In this document: positions 45,098 to 55,370 of the stretch, piece by piece | Position numbering within the stretch: the stretch's first letter is position 1 | Layout: each line of letters opens with the position of its first letter | NCBI GenBank assembly: GCA_917880885.1 | Contig: OU862923.1 | Coordinates: forward strand, 22,604,770-22,668,769 | Reading direction: 5' to 3' | From: Limnephilus marmoratus | Taxonomy: Eukaryota; Arthropoda; Insecta; Trichoptera; Limnephilidae | DNA length: 64,000 nucleotides | The notes under the pieces: generated by a model | What the model saw: the letters and a program-made list of their open reading frames with translations, nothing else | Told to the model about the DNA's origin: nothing | Database searches by the model: none | Program-made: the position numbers and the translations under genes

Positions 45098-45930
45098 ATA
45101 GGCCACTTGCATCACATTTTTTAATTTTTTTTTCCGGTTTAGGCAAATATTTTAAGATATTCTGTATTTTTTTTTTTTTAATCGTATTTTTGAAACCCTG
45201 GGAATTTTTTGAAAATTTCAATCCGAAAAATCAGAACATTTTATATAAACCGGAAAGGCGGGACATAATTTTATAGGTGCGAAAAAAGATAATTACATAG
45301 CCGAAAATCATTTTTAAAAAAAAGAACGTTTTCCACACGAATGGCACAGGAGAATAACGAGGCATACCAAAAATTATTACATCTCATAAATATTATTTTC
45401 ATTGATCCATCTTATTGATCATAAATCATTATAATGTACAACGTATATATTAATAAATCCAATGTAATATACTTGTACTTGTAAATTATAATAATAATAA
45501 GAATATTATAAAATTTGATTTTGATAAAATCAGTACCATAACCATTATACCTCTAAAACACGTGCCGATATTTAAATGTACGGGGTTCTCTTCAGCAGAT
45601 CTGTCAAAAAGTCAAACCAACTGATAAGTTCGCAGAGAACAAACAATAAATCTAGTGAACGAATTAAAAAATTCGCCTGAAATCAAAGTGATGCCATATA
45701 AAAATAATAAATCAGTGTGGAATTTTACAAAATTAATAGGAACATTTTCGGAGACGGGACATTTTCATGTAGTGACGTCACGAGTCCAAATAATGGATTT
45801 ATTTATTTAAAAATAAAAAAAAAAACTGTACATTTCTATAAAATTTTAGTAACATTTTCGTAATCTTAGTAAAAAGATCTATCCACACGATTTTTTCCAA
45901 GTCGTTATGAAATCCATGCAAGTGGCCTAT
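45098..45930 (+). mobile_element. Non-autonomous DNA element H, intact copy
   Basis: Ends ATAGGCCACTTGCA and TGCAAGTGGCCTAT are perfect inverted repeats, probably including a TA duplication. Length 833 bases with no ORF above chance. The second copy (49823-54202) matches it end to end in the opposite orientation except for the insertions it carries. Confidence 0.85.
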
Positions 45931-46063
45931 TATATCGTTTATCGGATCCAGTGGAAGCTACAAAGTCGTAGGGGTGGGTAGAGAATTTCAAATAGGGAAA
46001 ATTTCTTCACAATATTTCGAAATTTCCCTAGAATCTTGGCTACAAAAGCTTATTATATAACTT

Positions 46064-46505
46064 TACTAGCTGGTACCCGGCATGCGTTGCTATGCCATTC
46101 AAGAAACAGTTTCTCCCTGCAAGTCCATTCCTGCCTTCCCTCCCTGCCGCTTAAATATATGAAATACACACATTTTCAAACCACTCGCGCACCATTTGTA
46201 GTAAATTTTTAATACAAATTTCGTAACGCCAGAGCTTACCATTATATATAGAAAAACTCTTCTGCTAAAATGCAATGTTCTGTAAAATTTTTGAATCAAT
46301 TATCAATCAATTTTGATAGGGACACCCTAATCACCTTCTGGATAGGGACCCTAATCACCTTGCAGTATGAAAAATACTTTACGGCTTATTCTCATACCTA
46401 CCAAGTATACGTACAAAAATTCATAAAAATCGGTCTAGCCGTTTCGGAAGAGTGCGACCACAAACATTGTGACACGAGATTTTATTTATATATACCTATA
46501 TAGAT
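46064..46505 (+). repeat. Dispersed repeat E, copy 2
   Basis: Begins CTAGCTGGTACCCGGCATGC and ends GTGACACGAGATTTTATTTA. Contains the GATAGGGACCCTAATCACC word twice and AAAATCGGTCTAGCCGTTTC. Confidence 0.7.
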
Positions 46506-46640
46506 TATCTTATGTAGTCGAATTCAAAATTTTCCTAAAATTTGTGCTTTTCCCTACATCTAGGGAAATTTGTCTAAAATAATAATAATAATAATTCTAG
46601 ATTTTAAAAGTTATAGTTAGTTAAGTTTAGTTTTTTTTAT

Positions 46641-46950
46641 TCAGTTATTTTAAATACATGTAGGATTACAAAAGATTTTTTAAATATTTATATTGAGGGG
46701 TCAGTAGGATTTATTAGGAGTTCCACAGAGCCGAACCCTCTGATATGAAAATATCTGGAGTCAGTGAATTTTTTTTTCCATTTGGTCTCTGGTAGGTTGA
46801 CATGTTGTTCTTGTATTGTTTTGTAATCATAATACTTATATAGTGCAATTGCATAGCGTGGATTGACTAGATGGTCATTTGGGAAGTGTGTGAAAGGGTT
46901 TAGTTTTTCCTGTGGTGAAAATTTAACCCGGACATTTAAATCTGGTGCGT
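46641..46950 (-). repeat. Dispersed repeat D, inverted copy
   Basis: Complement of 17624-17955, about 29 kb away, with scattered substitutions and small indels. On the minus strand the start APDLNVRV and later FTDSRYFHIRGFGSVE can be read, which again looks like a coding fragment. Confidence 0.6.
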
Positions 46951-47213
46951 TATAAGTCTAGACAAAACATCACTGGTGTAAATTGCAGTGTATTTATGTG
47001 TAGAAGTGTAGAGGTAATACCGAGTTACGAGCGTTAATTATCGTACGGCCGGTATTTCAGTATAACAATTAGTTAAATTTAGTAGGTTTTCGGCGTTTAG
47101 TTTTGCTATAGCTGTCAATTTCCGGAATTACGAGTAGATTCAGCCTCGGCGTTTCTGTGGTGTTTTAAACCTCTTCAAACCGTAACGCCGTCCGAATCGT
47201 TGACTAAAAATTA

Positions 47214-47262
47214 AGAAGTGCAACACGGCATAATGACCCAAAAATTTATCACGACAACTAAA
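47214..47262 (+). repeat. Fragment of the Penelope-like terminal repeat
   Basis: GAAGTGCAACACGGCATAATG and AATTTATCACGAC match the right end of the repeat at 49615-49821. Only about 50 bases remain. Confidence 0.5.
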
Positions 47263-47383
47263 TTTTGCTGTGAAAATCTCAAATCAACATGAAACACTAA
47301 ACATATGTATATATTTTTTATGCCTATCATAAAGGATTGCCGATATGCTATAGATAGATGTTGTCTATCATAGGACTTATTAA

Positions 47384-47796
47384 GGCTCTGCAACCGGGCC
47401 CGAAAAGAAGAAGATGGAGAGATACGAAATTACGAATGTTGGAGGAGAGCGCTAACATTTTCAGCGACAAAATCGCAAAAATGTTTAATAAAACACGACT
47501 CGTTTAAAATAGAGCATAAATCTCGCGGGCATTATCTTAAACAGCATTTAAAGAAACACTGTGAATTTTTTCATACATATAACTTGTAAAATAACAAACA
47601 AACGTGTTAATAATAATTTTTGGAGCATACTTTGCGATTTTTTTCTATCGAGGGAATTTTATATAATTTGCGTTTCGGCGTGGGCAAAGTCTAGATATTA
47701 TCTTTAAGAATAACATATATTTTTTTGAGAACTTTAAAACTTTCCGTGTTTAAGGGAAATATGTAATAAATCGGTAAAAATCCGTTTTTCGGGCCC
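47384..47796 (+). mobile_element. TTAA-bounded element J, copy 1
   Basis: A 413-base unit between TTAA at 47380-47383 and TTAA at 47797-47800. It starts GGCTCTGCAACCGGGCCC and ends CGTTTTTCGGGCCC. TTAA targets are characteristic of piggyBac-type elements, though the tips are not classic piggyBac ends. It contains a damaged copy of the ORF intact at 58315-58539. Confidence 0.6.
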
Positions 47797-48437
47797 TTAA
47801 ATGAGGCTGTACCATCTTTGATGACCCCTCTTAAACACCACCATCGGAGCATTAAATGGCTTAGCGGAGGTTAAGACTGATATTAACCATCAACCCTGAT
47901 GGCTAATGATAGGCTAAGCCACGGATCCCATTGTTCTCGATAAGCCACCGACTCACGGCTACATCCAATATGCCGGAAGCAGCACTACTCATATATAATT
48001 CATATCATCATCTCTAATAATTATTGCTGGCAACAACAGTTATCATGTTATTGTCATTATAGTAATTATATGTGGACTTCGTGCCTGTAATGATGCGACT
48101 ATCATTTATTCAATCTATTATTTAGTCACGGCGCTAAATGCACCTTTTAACTGCCTACTAAAATTATAATAAACACTAACGCAGACCTCTAAAAAATCAC
48201 GGGGTATTATATAAGGAAATAACGCTTTAGTAAAAAAAGCAAATCACGAAATCTGACTTTACTTATCAAGATTCACCCAAAGAAATTAAAAAAAAAAAAA
48301 TATTTCAAATATGTAATTTAGATAATTTTGGTCAAATAATATTATTTCATTGGTACGTACTTTATCGCTTGTTTGCATACTTCACTTCCAATTTTGAAAA
48401 TGGCGTTGAAATAATTTTGTATTAAAGTATTATATTA
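47797..48437. other. Unassigned stretch
   Basis: Near 48360-48402 the words TTTATCGCTTGT and TTCCAATTTTGAAAAT match the region right of the hairpin at 18345. Otherwise nothing. Confidence 0.4.
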
Positions 48438-48463
48438 TACAGGGTTTTCCAGAAAGAGGTGTT

Positions 48464-48884
48464 TTTTTTTTTTTTTTTTACAGTGAATACCGCACAAGAA
48501 TCTCAACTGCTCCCGTCTGGAGCCAGTGAGACTATGGCATCCCCAATTGGGGTATGTTGTGAGGCTGAAGGTAGTGGGGAGGGGAAGGAGGTGGGGAAGA
48601 GGAAGGTTGGGAAGTACCTGGCTATTCAGATCTGGTCACTAAACACGGCTAAAGCCATTTTCAAGTAACGTTTCAATTCTCAATGGTGGTCTTACACCAG
48701 GGCGATACTAATAGTATCTTCCACTCTGGAACATGCCGCAAATATACTATATATTATTTTAAATGAATTAATTGTGAAATAACACAAATTAATCAAATAA
48801 AATTTATTTGCGCATGCCGGGTTCGAACCCGCGACCTCCGGAATGTGAGTCAAGAGTCTTAGCCACTGGACTACGGAGGTCGTC
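48464..48884 (-). repeat. tRNA-headed SINE inside the mariner terminal repeat
   Basis: Full-length SINE with perfect box B (GGGTTCGAACCC). GGTGTT is duplicated at 48458-48463 and 48885-48890. Joining across it restores GAGGTGTTATTTTGA, exactly the inner terminal repeat seen (complemented) at the other mariner end. Confidence 0.9.
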
Positions 48885-48974
48885 GGTGTTATTTTGATAT
48901 TCAAAGAAAAATGCCATTTTTTAATATAATGTTGATGTTTATGTTTATTTCATTATAAAGAGGAAGGTATGCCG

Positions 48975-49386
48975 TTAATAGTGGAAAATAACATCAGGCA
49001 AATGACCACCACGACCACGCTTACAGGACCATATCCTTTTCATGAAATTTTCCATAACCAAATCGCAAAGTGGCTGCCCTATGTCCTCGTTAGCCTCACG
49101 AATTCCATCTTTGAGGTCTTGAATCGACGCTGAGCTGTTGGCGTAGACCTTCTCTTTCACGTGGCCCAAAGGAAGAAGTCGCAAGGTGTTAAATCACAAG
49201 ATATCGGTGGCCAATTGTGATCACCTCTTCGAGAGATAACACGGTCCGGAAACTTTTCCCGTAAAAGATCAATGGTTTCGTTGCTTGTGTTACACGTAGC
49301 GCCGTCTTGTTGAAAGTAAACGTTGTCCAGATCAATTCCGGCCATAAAAAATCATTAATCGTCTCTCGATAGCGCAATCCATTCAC
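48975..49386 (-). pseudogene. Mariner/Tc1-superfamily transposase C-terminal half
   Basis: Reading leftwards with two frameshifts (near 49345 and 49160): VNGLRYRETINDF, MAGIDLDNVYFQQDGATCNT, NWPPISCDLTPCDFFLW, HVKEKVYANSSASIQDLKD and KRIWSCKRGRGGHLPDVIF with a stop at 48975-48977. FQQDGA and LTPCDFF supply the second and third acidic catalytic residues of the DDE/D domain. The HTH region and first Asp are missing. The C-terminus is complete. Confidence 0.85.
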
Positions 49387-49614
49387 CGTAACTGTTGCTC
49401 CAGCCTCATTTTGAATTCATATTGAATTGAATCATAGTGAATTTTAATAATTTCAATGCGTTGTTGAAGCGTGTCTCGTTACATTTTTTTAATGGCGTAG
49501 TTTCTACTTGTCAAATGTCAAAAAATGACAGCTTCAAAAGTGACATCTACCGAAATAGCGGGCTATTCAAAATAACACCTCTTATTGGAAAACCCTATAT
49601 TATAGGTAGTATTA

Positions 49615-49821
49615 ACGTAATTTATTTTTGGAGTACTAAGCCGTGTTGCGCTACCCCCTTCTTTAGCCAAAGTTTCGGACAGCATGGTCATATTGGTCAT
49701 TGGTCATTGGTCATCAGTCATGGTCATACTTCCCTGATGATGGACACTGTAATGATGTCCGAAACGTTGGCTAAAGAAGGAGGTAGCGCAACACGGCGTA
49801 ATTGCCAAAAAAAATCACGAT
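49615..49821 (+). repeat. Penelope-like terminal repeat with hammerhead-like core
   Basis: Two arms pair over roughly 50-70 bases (TCTTTAGCCAAAGTTTCGGAC against GTCCGAAACGTTGGCTAAAGA, then CCGTGTTGCGCTACC against its complement). Between them is CTGATGA (49734-49740), a GGAC/GTCC stem and GAAAC (49761-49765), the pattern of a hammerhead ribozyme core. It matches the repeat at 59600-59797 that follows a Penelope-like ORF relic. It lies between mariner M1 and element H. Confidence 0.65.
49734..49765 (+). ncRNA. Hammerhead-ribozyme-like core (candidate)
   Basis: CTGATGA, then TGGAC, an 11-base loop, GTCC and GAAAC. These are the invariant CUGAUGA and GAAA boxes separated by a short stem II. Hammerheads are known in Penelope-like retroelements. 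Stems I and III and the cleavage site were not established by eye, so self-cleavage is unproven. Confidence 0.5.
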
Positions 49822-50744
49822 AATAGGCCACTTGCATGGATTTCATAACGACTTGGAAAAAATCGTGTGGATAGATCTTTTTACTAAGATTACGAAAATG
49901 TTAGTAAATTTTTTTAGAAATGTACAGTTTTATTTTTTATTTTTAAGTAAATAAATCCATTATTGGGCTCGAGACGTCATTACATGAAAATGTCCCGTCT
50001 CCGAAAATGTTCCTATTAATTTTGTAAAATTCCACACTCATTTTTTTTATATGGCATCACTTTGATTTCAGGCGAATTTTTGAATTTGACATTTAACGTT
50101 CACTAGATTTATTGTTTGTTCTCTGCGAACTTATCATTTGGTTTGACTTTTTGACAGATGTTATGAAGAGAACCCCGTACATTTTAGATGTCGGTACGTG
50201 TTTTAGAGGTATAATGGTTATGGTGCTGATTTTAACAAAATCAAATTTGATAATATTCTTATTATTATTATAATTTGCAAGTACAAGTATATTACATTGG
50301 ATTTAGTAATATAGACGTTGTACATTATAATGATTTATGATCAATACGATGGATTAAGGAGAAAAATATTTATGAAATGTAATATTTTTGGTATGCCTCG
50401 TTATTCTCCTGTGCCATTCGTGTGGAAAACGTCCTTTTTTTAAATGATTTTCGGATATGTACGAGGGTCGTCCCAGAAGTACCCGACCTGACGTATTTCT
50501 GGTGGTTGTTGCTTTAAAAAAAGTTATGGTAGAAAGTACCAACCTTATAAGGCTTAAGTTTCAAGTTTCAAGGCGCTACGTTGTTTAGTGTTTTTTTGGC
50601 AGCCATCAATAGCGAACCCTCTCAGTTAATTTGTAAACATGGAATAATTGGTCATTTTTATGTGATACAAAACTTTAATTTTAAATGTCTAAGTCCAACC
50701 AATATCGAAACCGAGTTTAGATTCTACTCTGGGGGCGTCTGCTT

Positions 50745-50810
50745 TGTAGGGAAGGACACACAACAGCCATATATTACATTTTATCCGCGGGCAACCCAGG
50801 CAATGCGCAT
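50745..50810 (+). repeat. 66-bp inverted copy of the LTR start
   Basis: Identical at all 66 bases to the complement of 52984-53049. It begins directly after GCTT and ends at GCGCAT, where the gag sequence starts. Confidence 0.95.
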
Positions 50811-51343
50811 CCAGCTAACTCCTGCATGTGCCTTAGTAGGCCAGTTGGTTTTCGGTCCTCCAACTGGATGCCGGTGAGAAGTCGAGTTAGTCGCTTCTCC
50901 TCCGAGTCCTGAAGACGTTCGATGAGGGCTGTCTTGACGCGTATATACTTTTCTTGGGCTGGTGGATTAATTATTATGTCGCTTATTATCTGCAGGGTGT
51001 CAGGATCAAGAGCGGCGATTACGATATTGTATTTGGTAAAGTCGTCTTTTATCCGAGAATTCACGAACTGTGCCTCGGCCTGGGCCAACCAGAGAGCAAT
51101 ATTTGACTTCCAACAGCTTGGTAAGCGTACTGACACTGGGTGTACGTCCGATGCTGGTCTGCTGTTTTCTTCCATGATGATTTTGTTGATTTTTCCGCTT
51201 GGAATTGTGGGAGGATCAGTAGCTCTTGATCCGCTGGCGTTTTCTTCGTTGGTTACGATGAGATTACTTGAGTTTGATTCGTTGGTATTTTCTTCTTTAT
51301 TTTCCTCTTCGATAGTAATCATTTCCCAATTTGGTAAGAACAA
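50774..51343 (-). pseudogene. Gag fragment of a Ty3/gypsy-type retrotransposon
   Basis: A continuous 189-codon frame starts near 51343. An acidic, Asn/Ser-rich N-terminus is followed by VSVRLPSCWKSNIALWLAQA, EAQFVNSRIKDDFTKYNIVI and KTALIERLQDSEEKRLTRLL, then GDRKP-like EDRKPTGLLRHMQELAG. This is the RLPxFW...LWFxQxEAQF pattern of arthropod Gypsy Gag capsids, as in the Kabuki/CsRn1 group. The frame crosses the junction at about 50811, so its last dozen codons are read from the inverted LTR copy. Zinc knuckle, protease and pol are missing. Confidence 0.8.
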
Positions 51344-52666
51344 TTCGCAGCAGAAATGGCAAATACGTATGGCAAAATTTCAAAGGAAGTGTGAATGTAT
51401 GAAATAATTGTTTTGTAATTTATTACCCATATAAGTTTAAAAATGATTTCTAAAAATGTTTGTTGCAAATTGATTATGCTTTTATTTAAAGTTAAAATTT
51501 TTTGAAATTTGTTAAAAATTAGGTTAAATTTTTTTTTTAAATAACTGAAATTTTTAATATTTTACTTTAGATGATGCAAGAAAGTATTTGGTAAAGACTA
51601 CGATGACTAAATCATCCGTAGGATTAAAATTTTAATATTATTTATAAAGTTTATTACTCGAGCAAAAATATATATAAAAATCTCCAAAACTCATGTAATT
51701 TAGTATTATCACCAAAAAGAAAAGTGCTAAACTTTAATAATATTATTGAAATACTCTAAATGATGACAAATTTATTTGTAGGTAGTTACGTTTTTGAGAT
51801 GCAATTGGATTACATGAGCTCTGCAGATTTTTCAAAGGCAACATATTTAAGTTGTAACATATTGTGTACGCATCAATTAATGTAACAATTTTCTAAAAAT
51901 GCTGAAAAAAAATTAGATTAATGAAAAACTTTTTTTAAAACATTCACGTGTCTGATGGGTCATCTTTTTCGTGATATCAGTTCTCTCTACGGCAAGACTG
52001 CTCCGCGAGGCCGTTGTGTAATTCGCTTCACCCAGGCTTGACAATGTGAATCCGCCTTAAGTGCCTTAACTGCGCCGAGTTGTTCCGTCATGAATCCGCC
52101 ATTAACCTAGCTGAAACGGAAAGCCGGCGAATTTAGTCCTTTTTAATGCACCAAATAAGGATAAATACAAATTCTTTGAAAGGCATTTCATTAGACAGTA
52201 AGATGGTATCAGACAAGATAATTAGCAACGATGTTATACAGTTTTATGTCAAAGTTGGAATAAAAATGTTGGGTTTCGCAATCCACGATTAATTCAATTT
52301 ACGTTTGACAATTAAAATTATTTACTTGAATTTGTGGGTATATGAGAACATTATATGGTAGCTGAAAAACAATGCAAGTTATTCATTATTTTATGAAGTC
52401 AAGTTAATTATAATCTCATTTTAAACCAAATGCTCATTTATCGCTGTTACTTGGTCGTGACAGCATAAACGTAGCATGATACATTTGTAAATTACTGAGG
52501 TTCCCCCGGTGGTCATAGTACTAGATTGAAGCTAAATTATTTGACATTAAGTATTTAAATATAAAATCGACTCACCGGGTTGTAGGATTGCTCAGGATTC
52601 GTTTCTCGACTCCCGACGGCTGGCGTATCTGATATTCCATCTTCCTCGTGTTGGTCGGGTTCACCA

Positions 52667-53049
52667 GTTTGGTATTAGGTGTGTAGTGTGTGGGTAGATT
52701 GTATAATGGCGGCATTTATTCAGCGGCCGCGTGGTGATACTCACTTTCACTGCTTTTATCTGACTCCATATATTTACCAAAGATATATCGTGTTGATGAA
52801 TAAAAAGAGATCATTCTTATACTGAGTTTTACAATTTATTTTAAGTTTAGCCACACGATAAACGACAAGTATTAAATTGGAAGATTTGTAAGGAACGATA
52901 CACAACCAGCACGTCAGGTGTCAAGAAACGAATGAATTCCGTTTTTCTTGTCGAACGGAATTCAAAATGGTATTCGCAGGCGCATGCGCATTGCCTGGGT
53001 TGCCCGCGGATAAAATGTAATATATGGCTGTTGTGTGTCCTTCCCTACA
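52667..53049 (-). repeat. Long terminal repeat of the gypsy-type element (probable)
   Basis: On the minus strand it begins TGTAGGGAAGGACACACAAC and runs about 383 bases to the probable primer-binding site at 52652-52666 (complement CTGGTGAACCCGACC, resembling a tRNA-Trp-complementary site with one extra base). The 3' limit is inferred from that site only. Confidence 0.6.
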
Positions 53050-53084
53050 GCTTCTTTGTTTACAACAATAAAATATTGACTGGC

Positions 53085-53946
53085 AGAGTTTAAACGAGGA
53101 CGTACGAGCTGTTGAGACGAACATCTCAGTGGATGACCAAATGTGGTGACCACGCCAGAAAAAGGGAAGAAAATCCACAAAATGGTATTGAATGACCATC
53201 AATTGAAAATGCGCGGGCTAGCAGACACAGTAGGCATTTCAAAAAGTGCTGTACATCGCATATTGACCGAAAATTTGGACATTAGAAAGCTGTGCGCAAG
53301 ATGGCTGCCGCGTTTGCTCACAATGGCCAAAAACAGCGTCATGAAGATGTTTCAATCGAGTGTTTGGCGATGTTTCACAGCAATAAAGCCGAGTTTTTGC
53401 ATTGATTCAAAACCTTGGAGTTGTCACTTCACACCTAAGATGAAGGAACAGTCAAAACAATGGACTAAATGGGGAGAATCGGTTGCAAAAAGGCAAAGAC
53501 AGTTCCATCAGCAGGCAAGGTCATGGCATCAGTTTTTTGGGATGCTCATGGGATAATTTTTATTGATTATCTTCAAAAAGGAAAAACAATTAACATCGAG
53601 TAATAACAGCGAACTTATTGGAGCATTTGAGTGATGAAATCAAGAAAAAACGGCCGCATTTGGCGAAAAAGAAATGGTGTTTCATGGCCAAAATCAATGA
53701 ATTAAAGTTCGAATTGCTTCCTCTCGCACCCTATTCGCCAGATTTAACCCCCTCGCATTATTTTTTTTTTCCAAACTTGAAAAAATCGCTCGGTGGTAAA
53801 AGATTTGCCAATAATGAAGAGGCGGAATCTGCGGTAGATGGCTATTTTGAGGTGCTCGACGGTTCTCACTAAAAACAGGGTATCGAAGCTATTGAACAAC
53901 GCTGGGAAAAGTGTGTCGACCTGAAAGGAGACTATGTTCATAAAAC
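53085..53946 (+). pseudogene. Mariner transposase remnant
   Basis: Motifs in order: EFKRGRTS, VVTTPEKGKKIHKMVLNDHQ, ISKSAVHRILTENLDIRKLC, ARWLPRLLT, HFTPKMKEQSKQW, KRPHLAKKK, YSPDLTPSHYFFFPNLKK and EQRWEKCVDLKGDYV. This is the HTH, linker and DD34D domain of a mariner transposase. Damage is heavy: stops, frameshifts near 53325, 53520 and 53600, a stop after VLDGSH, and a deletion between KKK and MAKINEL that removes the second catalytic Asp region. The N-terminal codons lie left of the retroelement (about 50639-50744) and are too decayed to read. Confidence 0.85.
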
Positions 53947-54202
53947 ACAAAAAAAAATCCCAATTTTTTTGTGTTTTCTTGGTTAGGTCGGGTACTTTTG
54001 GGACAACCCTCGTAATTATCGTTTTTTCGAACCTATAAAATTATGTCCCGTCTTTCCGGTTTATAAAAAATGGTCTGATTTTTCGGATTGAAATTTTCAA
54101 AAAATCCCCAGGGTTTCAAAAATACGATTAAAAAAAAACAGAATGGCTTAGAATATTTGCCTAAACCGGATTTTTTTTAAAAATGTTGTGCAAGTGGCCT
54201 AT

Positions 54203-54565
54203 TCTTGCCACAATTAAGTATTTCCAATTTTGAAAATGACACTTAATTTTAAACAAATCAGAACCAGAGTTACAATCACCCACAGACAGACCCACTACAG
54301 AAATTAGTAGGCATGTTTGATGATTACTCGTAGGTATTGTAGGTACCTTTTTTAGAAGCTGGATATAAGATTAAGAATATTAAATTTATAAAAATTACCT
54401 ACTATTACTATCTTGGTTTGCCGGAGCTACGTCTGTACCTATTACTGCAACAATATGATGTTTAGCTTTATTTTTGCGTTTTGAAAGCTAAATTATTATT
54501 TCAATACTCTATAGCTGAAGATGGAAATGATGTGGCGAGTTATGAGCTGAAATTTTGTTTATTTT
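54203..54565. other. Unassigned AT-rich stretch
   Basis: Nothing recognised. Confidence 0.4.
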
Positions 54566-54845
54566 TTTACATCAACTCCACACAGGTCCTGATGAAAATA
54601 ATTTCCGTCAGGCCCATGTCATCTTTGGGAATGCTGTGTAAGGAGTATTTTTGTGGGAAGAGAGGAGTGAACCACATGTTATAGGAGAGAGGAAACACAG
54701 AGGCCAGCAAATTGTTCTACAACCAAGCTGTTGAATACAGAGATGTATATAGAACGATGGAACAGGAGAACGAGTCATAGAAACGACCCGTTCTCATGTG
54801 ACTAATGTCAACTGTGTACAAATGTTGGGCGCGCGTTTGGAAAAT
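54566..54845 (-). mobile_element. LINE 3' tail, family B (minus strand)
   Basis: T-run TTTTTT at 54563-54568, then ACATCAACTCCACACAGG, GAGGAAACACAGAGGCCAGC and ACAAATGTTGGGCGCGC. The coding part is absent. Confidence 0.75.
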
Positions 54846-54987
54846 AAATGCATTTACCTGATAGAGGACGCGCAAATTTTATAAAACCAGCTTAACTGAT
54901 TTTCTGCTTGACTTACAAAATTATTAACTGTTGATTCTCACAAGAGGTCTCACTAAAAACTTGCGGATTATCTACTTTATGGAAGGC

Positions 54988-55370
54988 TAGCTGAAGTACC
55001 CAGCGTTGCCCGGGCTTTATTCTGCATTGAGGGGTGATTTTCCGAAATCTCAAGTAGGCCTCTGTGTTTCCTCCTTCCTACAACATGGGTCTCTTCAAGA
55101 CCCTTCAAGACCAATGTTCATTCCTTCCTCTCCTTAAAAAGACCCTCCACACAGCATCCCAAATGACATAGGCCCTGAGGGATATTATTTTCCTCAAGAC
55201 CTCCTGTGTGGAATTAATGTAAAAAAAAGATTTCGCATTTCTCTTGTTTTGAGGTTTAAGTGTGCAAAATTTCATCAAACTCGAAAAAACATACTGTAGA
55301 TTTGTATGAAAAACGAACCCATAGACACTTTCTGTGATAGATATAGAGAGATTCACAAAACTCTCCACTC
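54988..55370 (+). repeat. CTAGCTGAAGTACCCAGCG repeat, interrupted by a LINE tail
   Basis: Begins CTAGCTGAAGTACCCAGCG and CCCGGGCTTTATTCTGC. After the LINE tail it seems to resume with AAATTTCATCAAACTCG and GTATGAAAAACGAACCC. It is related in style to families E and F. Confidence 0.55.
55060..55228 (+). mobile_element. LINE 3' tail, family B (plus strand)
   Basis: Contains CTCTGTGTTTCCTCCTTCCT, CCACACAGCATCCCAAATGA, the terminal hairpin pair CCCTGAGGG / CCTCAAG and CTCCTGTGTGGAATTAATGT, then A-run 55219-55226. Confidence 0.75.

Larger units (their letters stand above)
48440..49597 (-). mobile_element. Mariner/Tc1-like transposon M1, deleted and carrying a SINE
   Basis: Inverted ends CAGGGTTTTCCAGAAAGAGG and complement TAGGGTTTTCCAATAAGAGG, with TA at both flanks. 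Without the SINE (48464-48884) and its 6-bp duplication the element is about 730 bases, well under the usual 1.2-1.3 kb, because the 5' half of the transposase is gone. Remaining coding lies at 48975-49386. Confidence 0.85.
50745..53049 (-). mobile_element. Ty3/gypsy-type retroelement with inverted LTR ends
   Basis: A 2305-base insertion flanked by GCTT at 50741-50744 and 53050-53053. From the right, on the minus strand, it has an LTR (about 53049-52667), a probable primer-binding site, a leader and a gag fragment. At its left end a 66-base stretch is an exact inverted copy of the LTR start (TGTAGGGAAGGACACACAAC). So the two termini are inverted, not direct, and pol is absent. Confidence 0.8.
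50462..54012 (+). mobile_element. Mariner transposon M2, carrying a retroelement
   Basis: Ends CGAGGGTCGTCCCAGAAGTA and complement CGAGGGTTGTCCCAAAAGTA. TA duplicated at 50460-50461 and 54013-54014. After removing the inserted retroelement (2305 bases plus 4-bp duplication) it measures about 1242 bases, the usual mariner length. Transposase relic reads on the plus strand. Confidence 0.9.
49823..54202 (-). mobile_element. Non-autonomous DNA element H, copy split by mariner M2
   Basis: Ends ATAGGCCACTTGCA (49823) and the complement (to 54202). Left piece 49823-50461 and right piece 54015-54202 together match the intact copy at 45098-45930 in inverted orientation, about 826 against 833 bases. 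The gap is exactly mariner M2 at a TA in the word ATGTAATTATC. Confidence 0.85.

Noticed and set aside
49823..54202. A single 4.4-kb autonomous DNA transposon with TAGGCCACTTGCA ends
   Set aside because: The intact copy at 45098-45930 shows that the coding interior belongs to nested mariner and retroelement insertions, not to this element.
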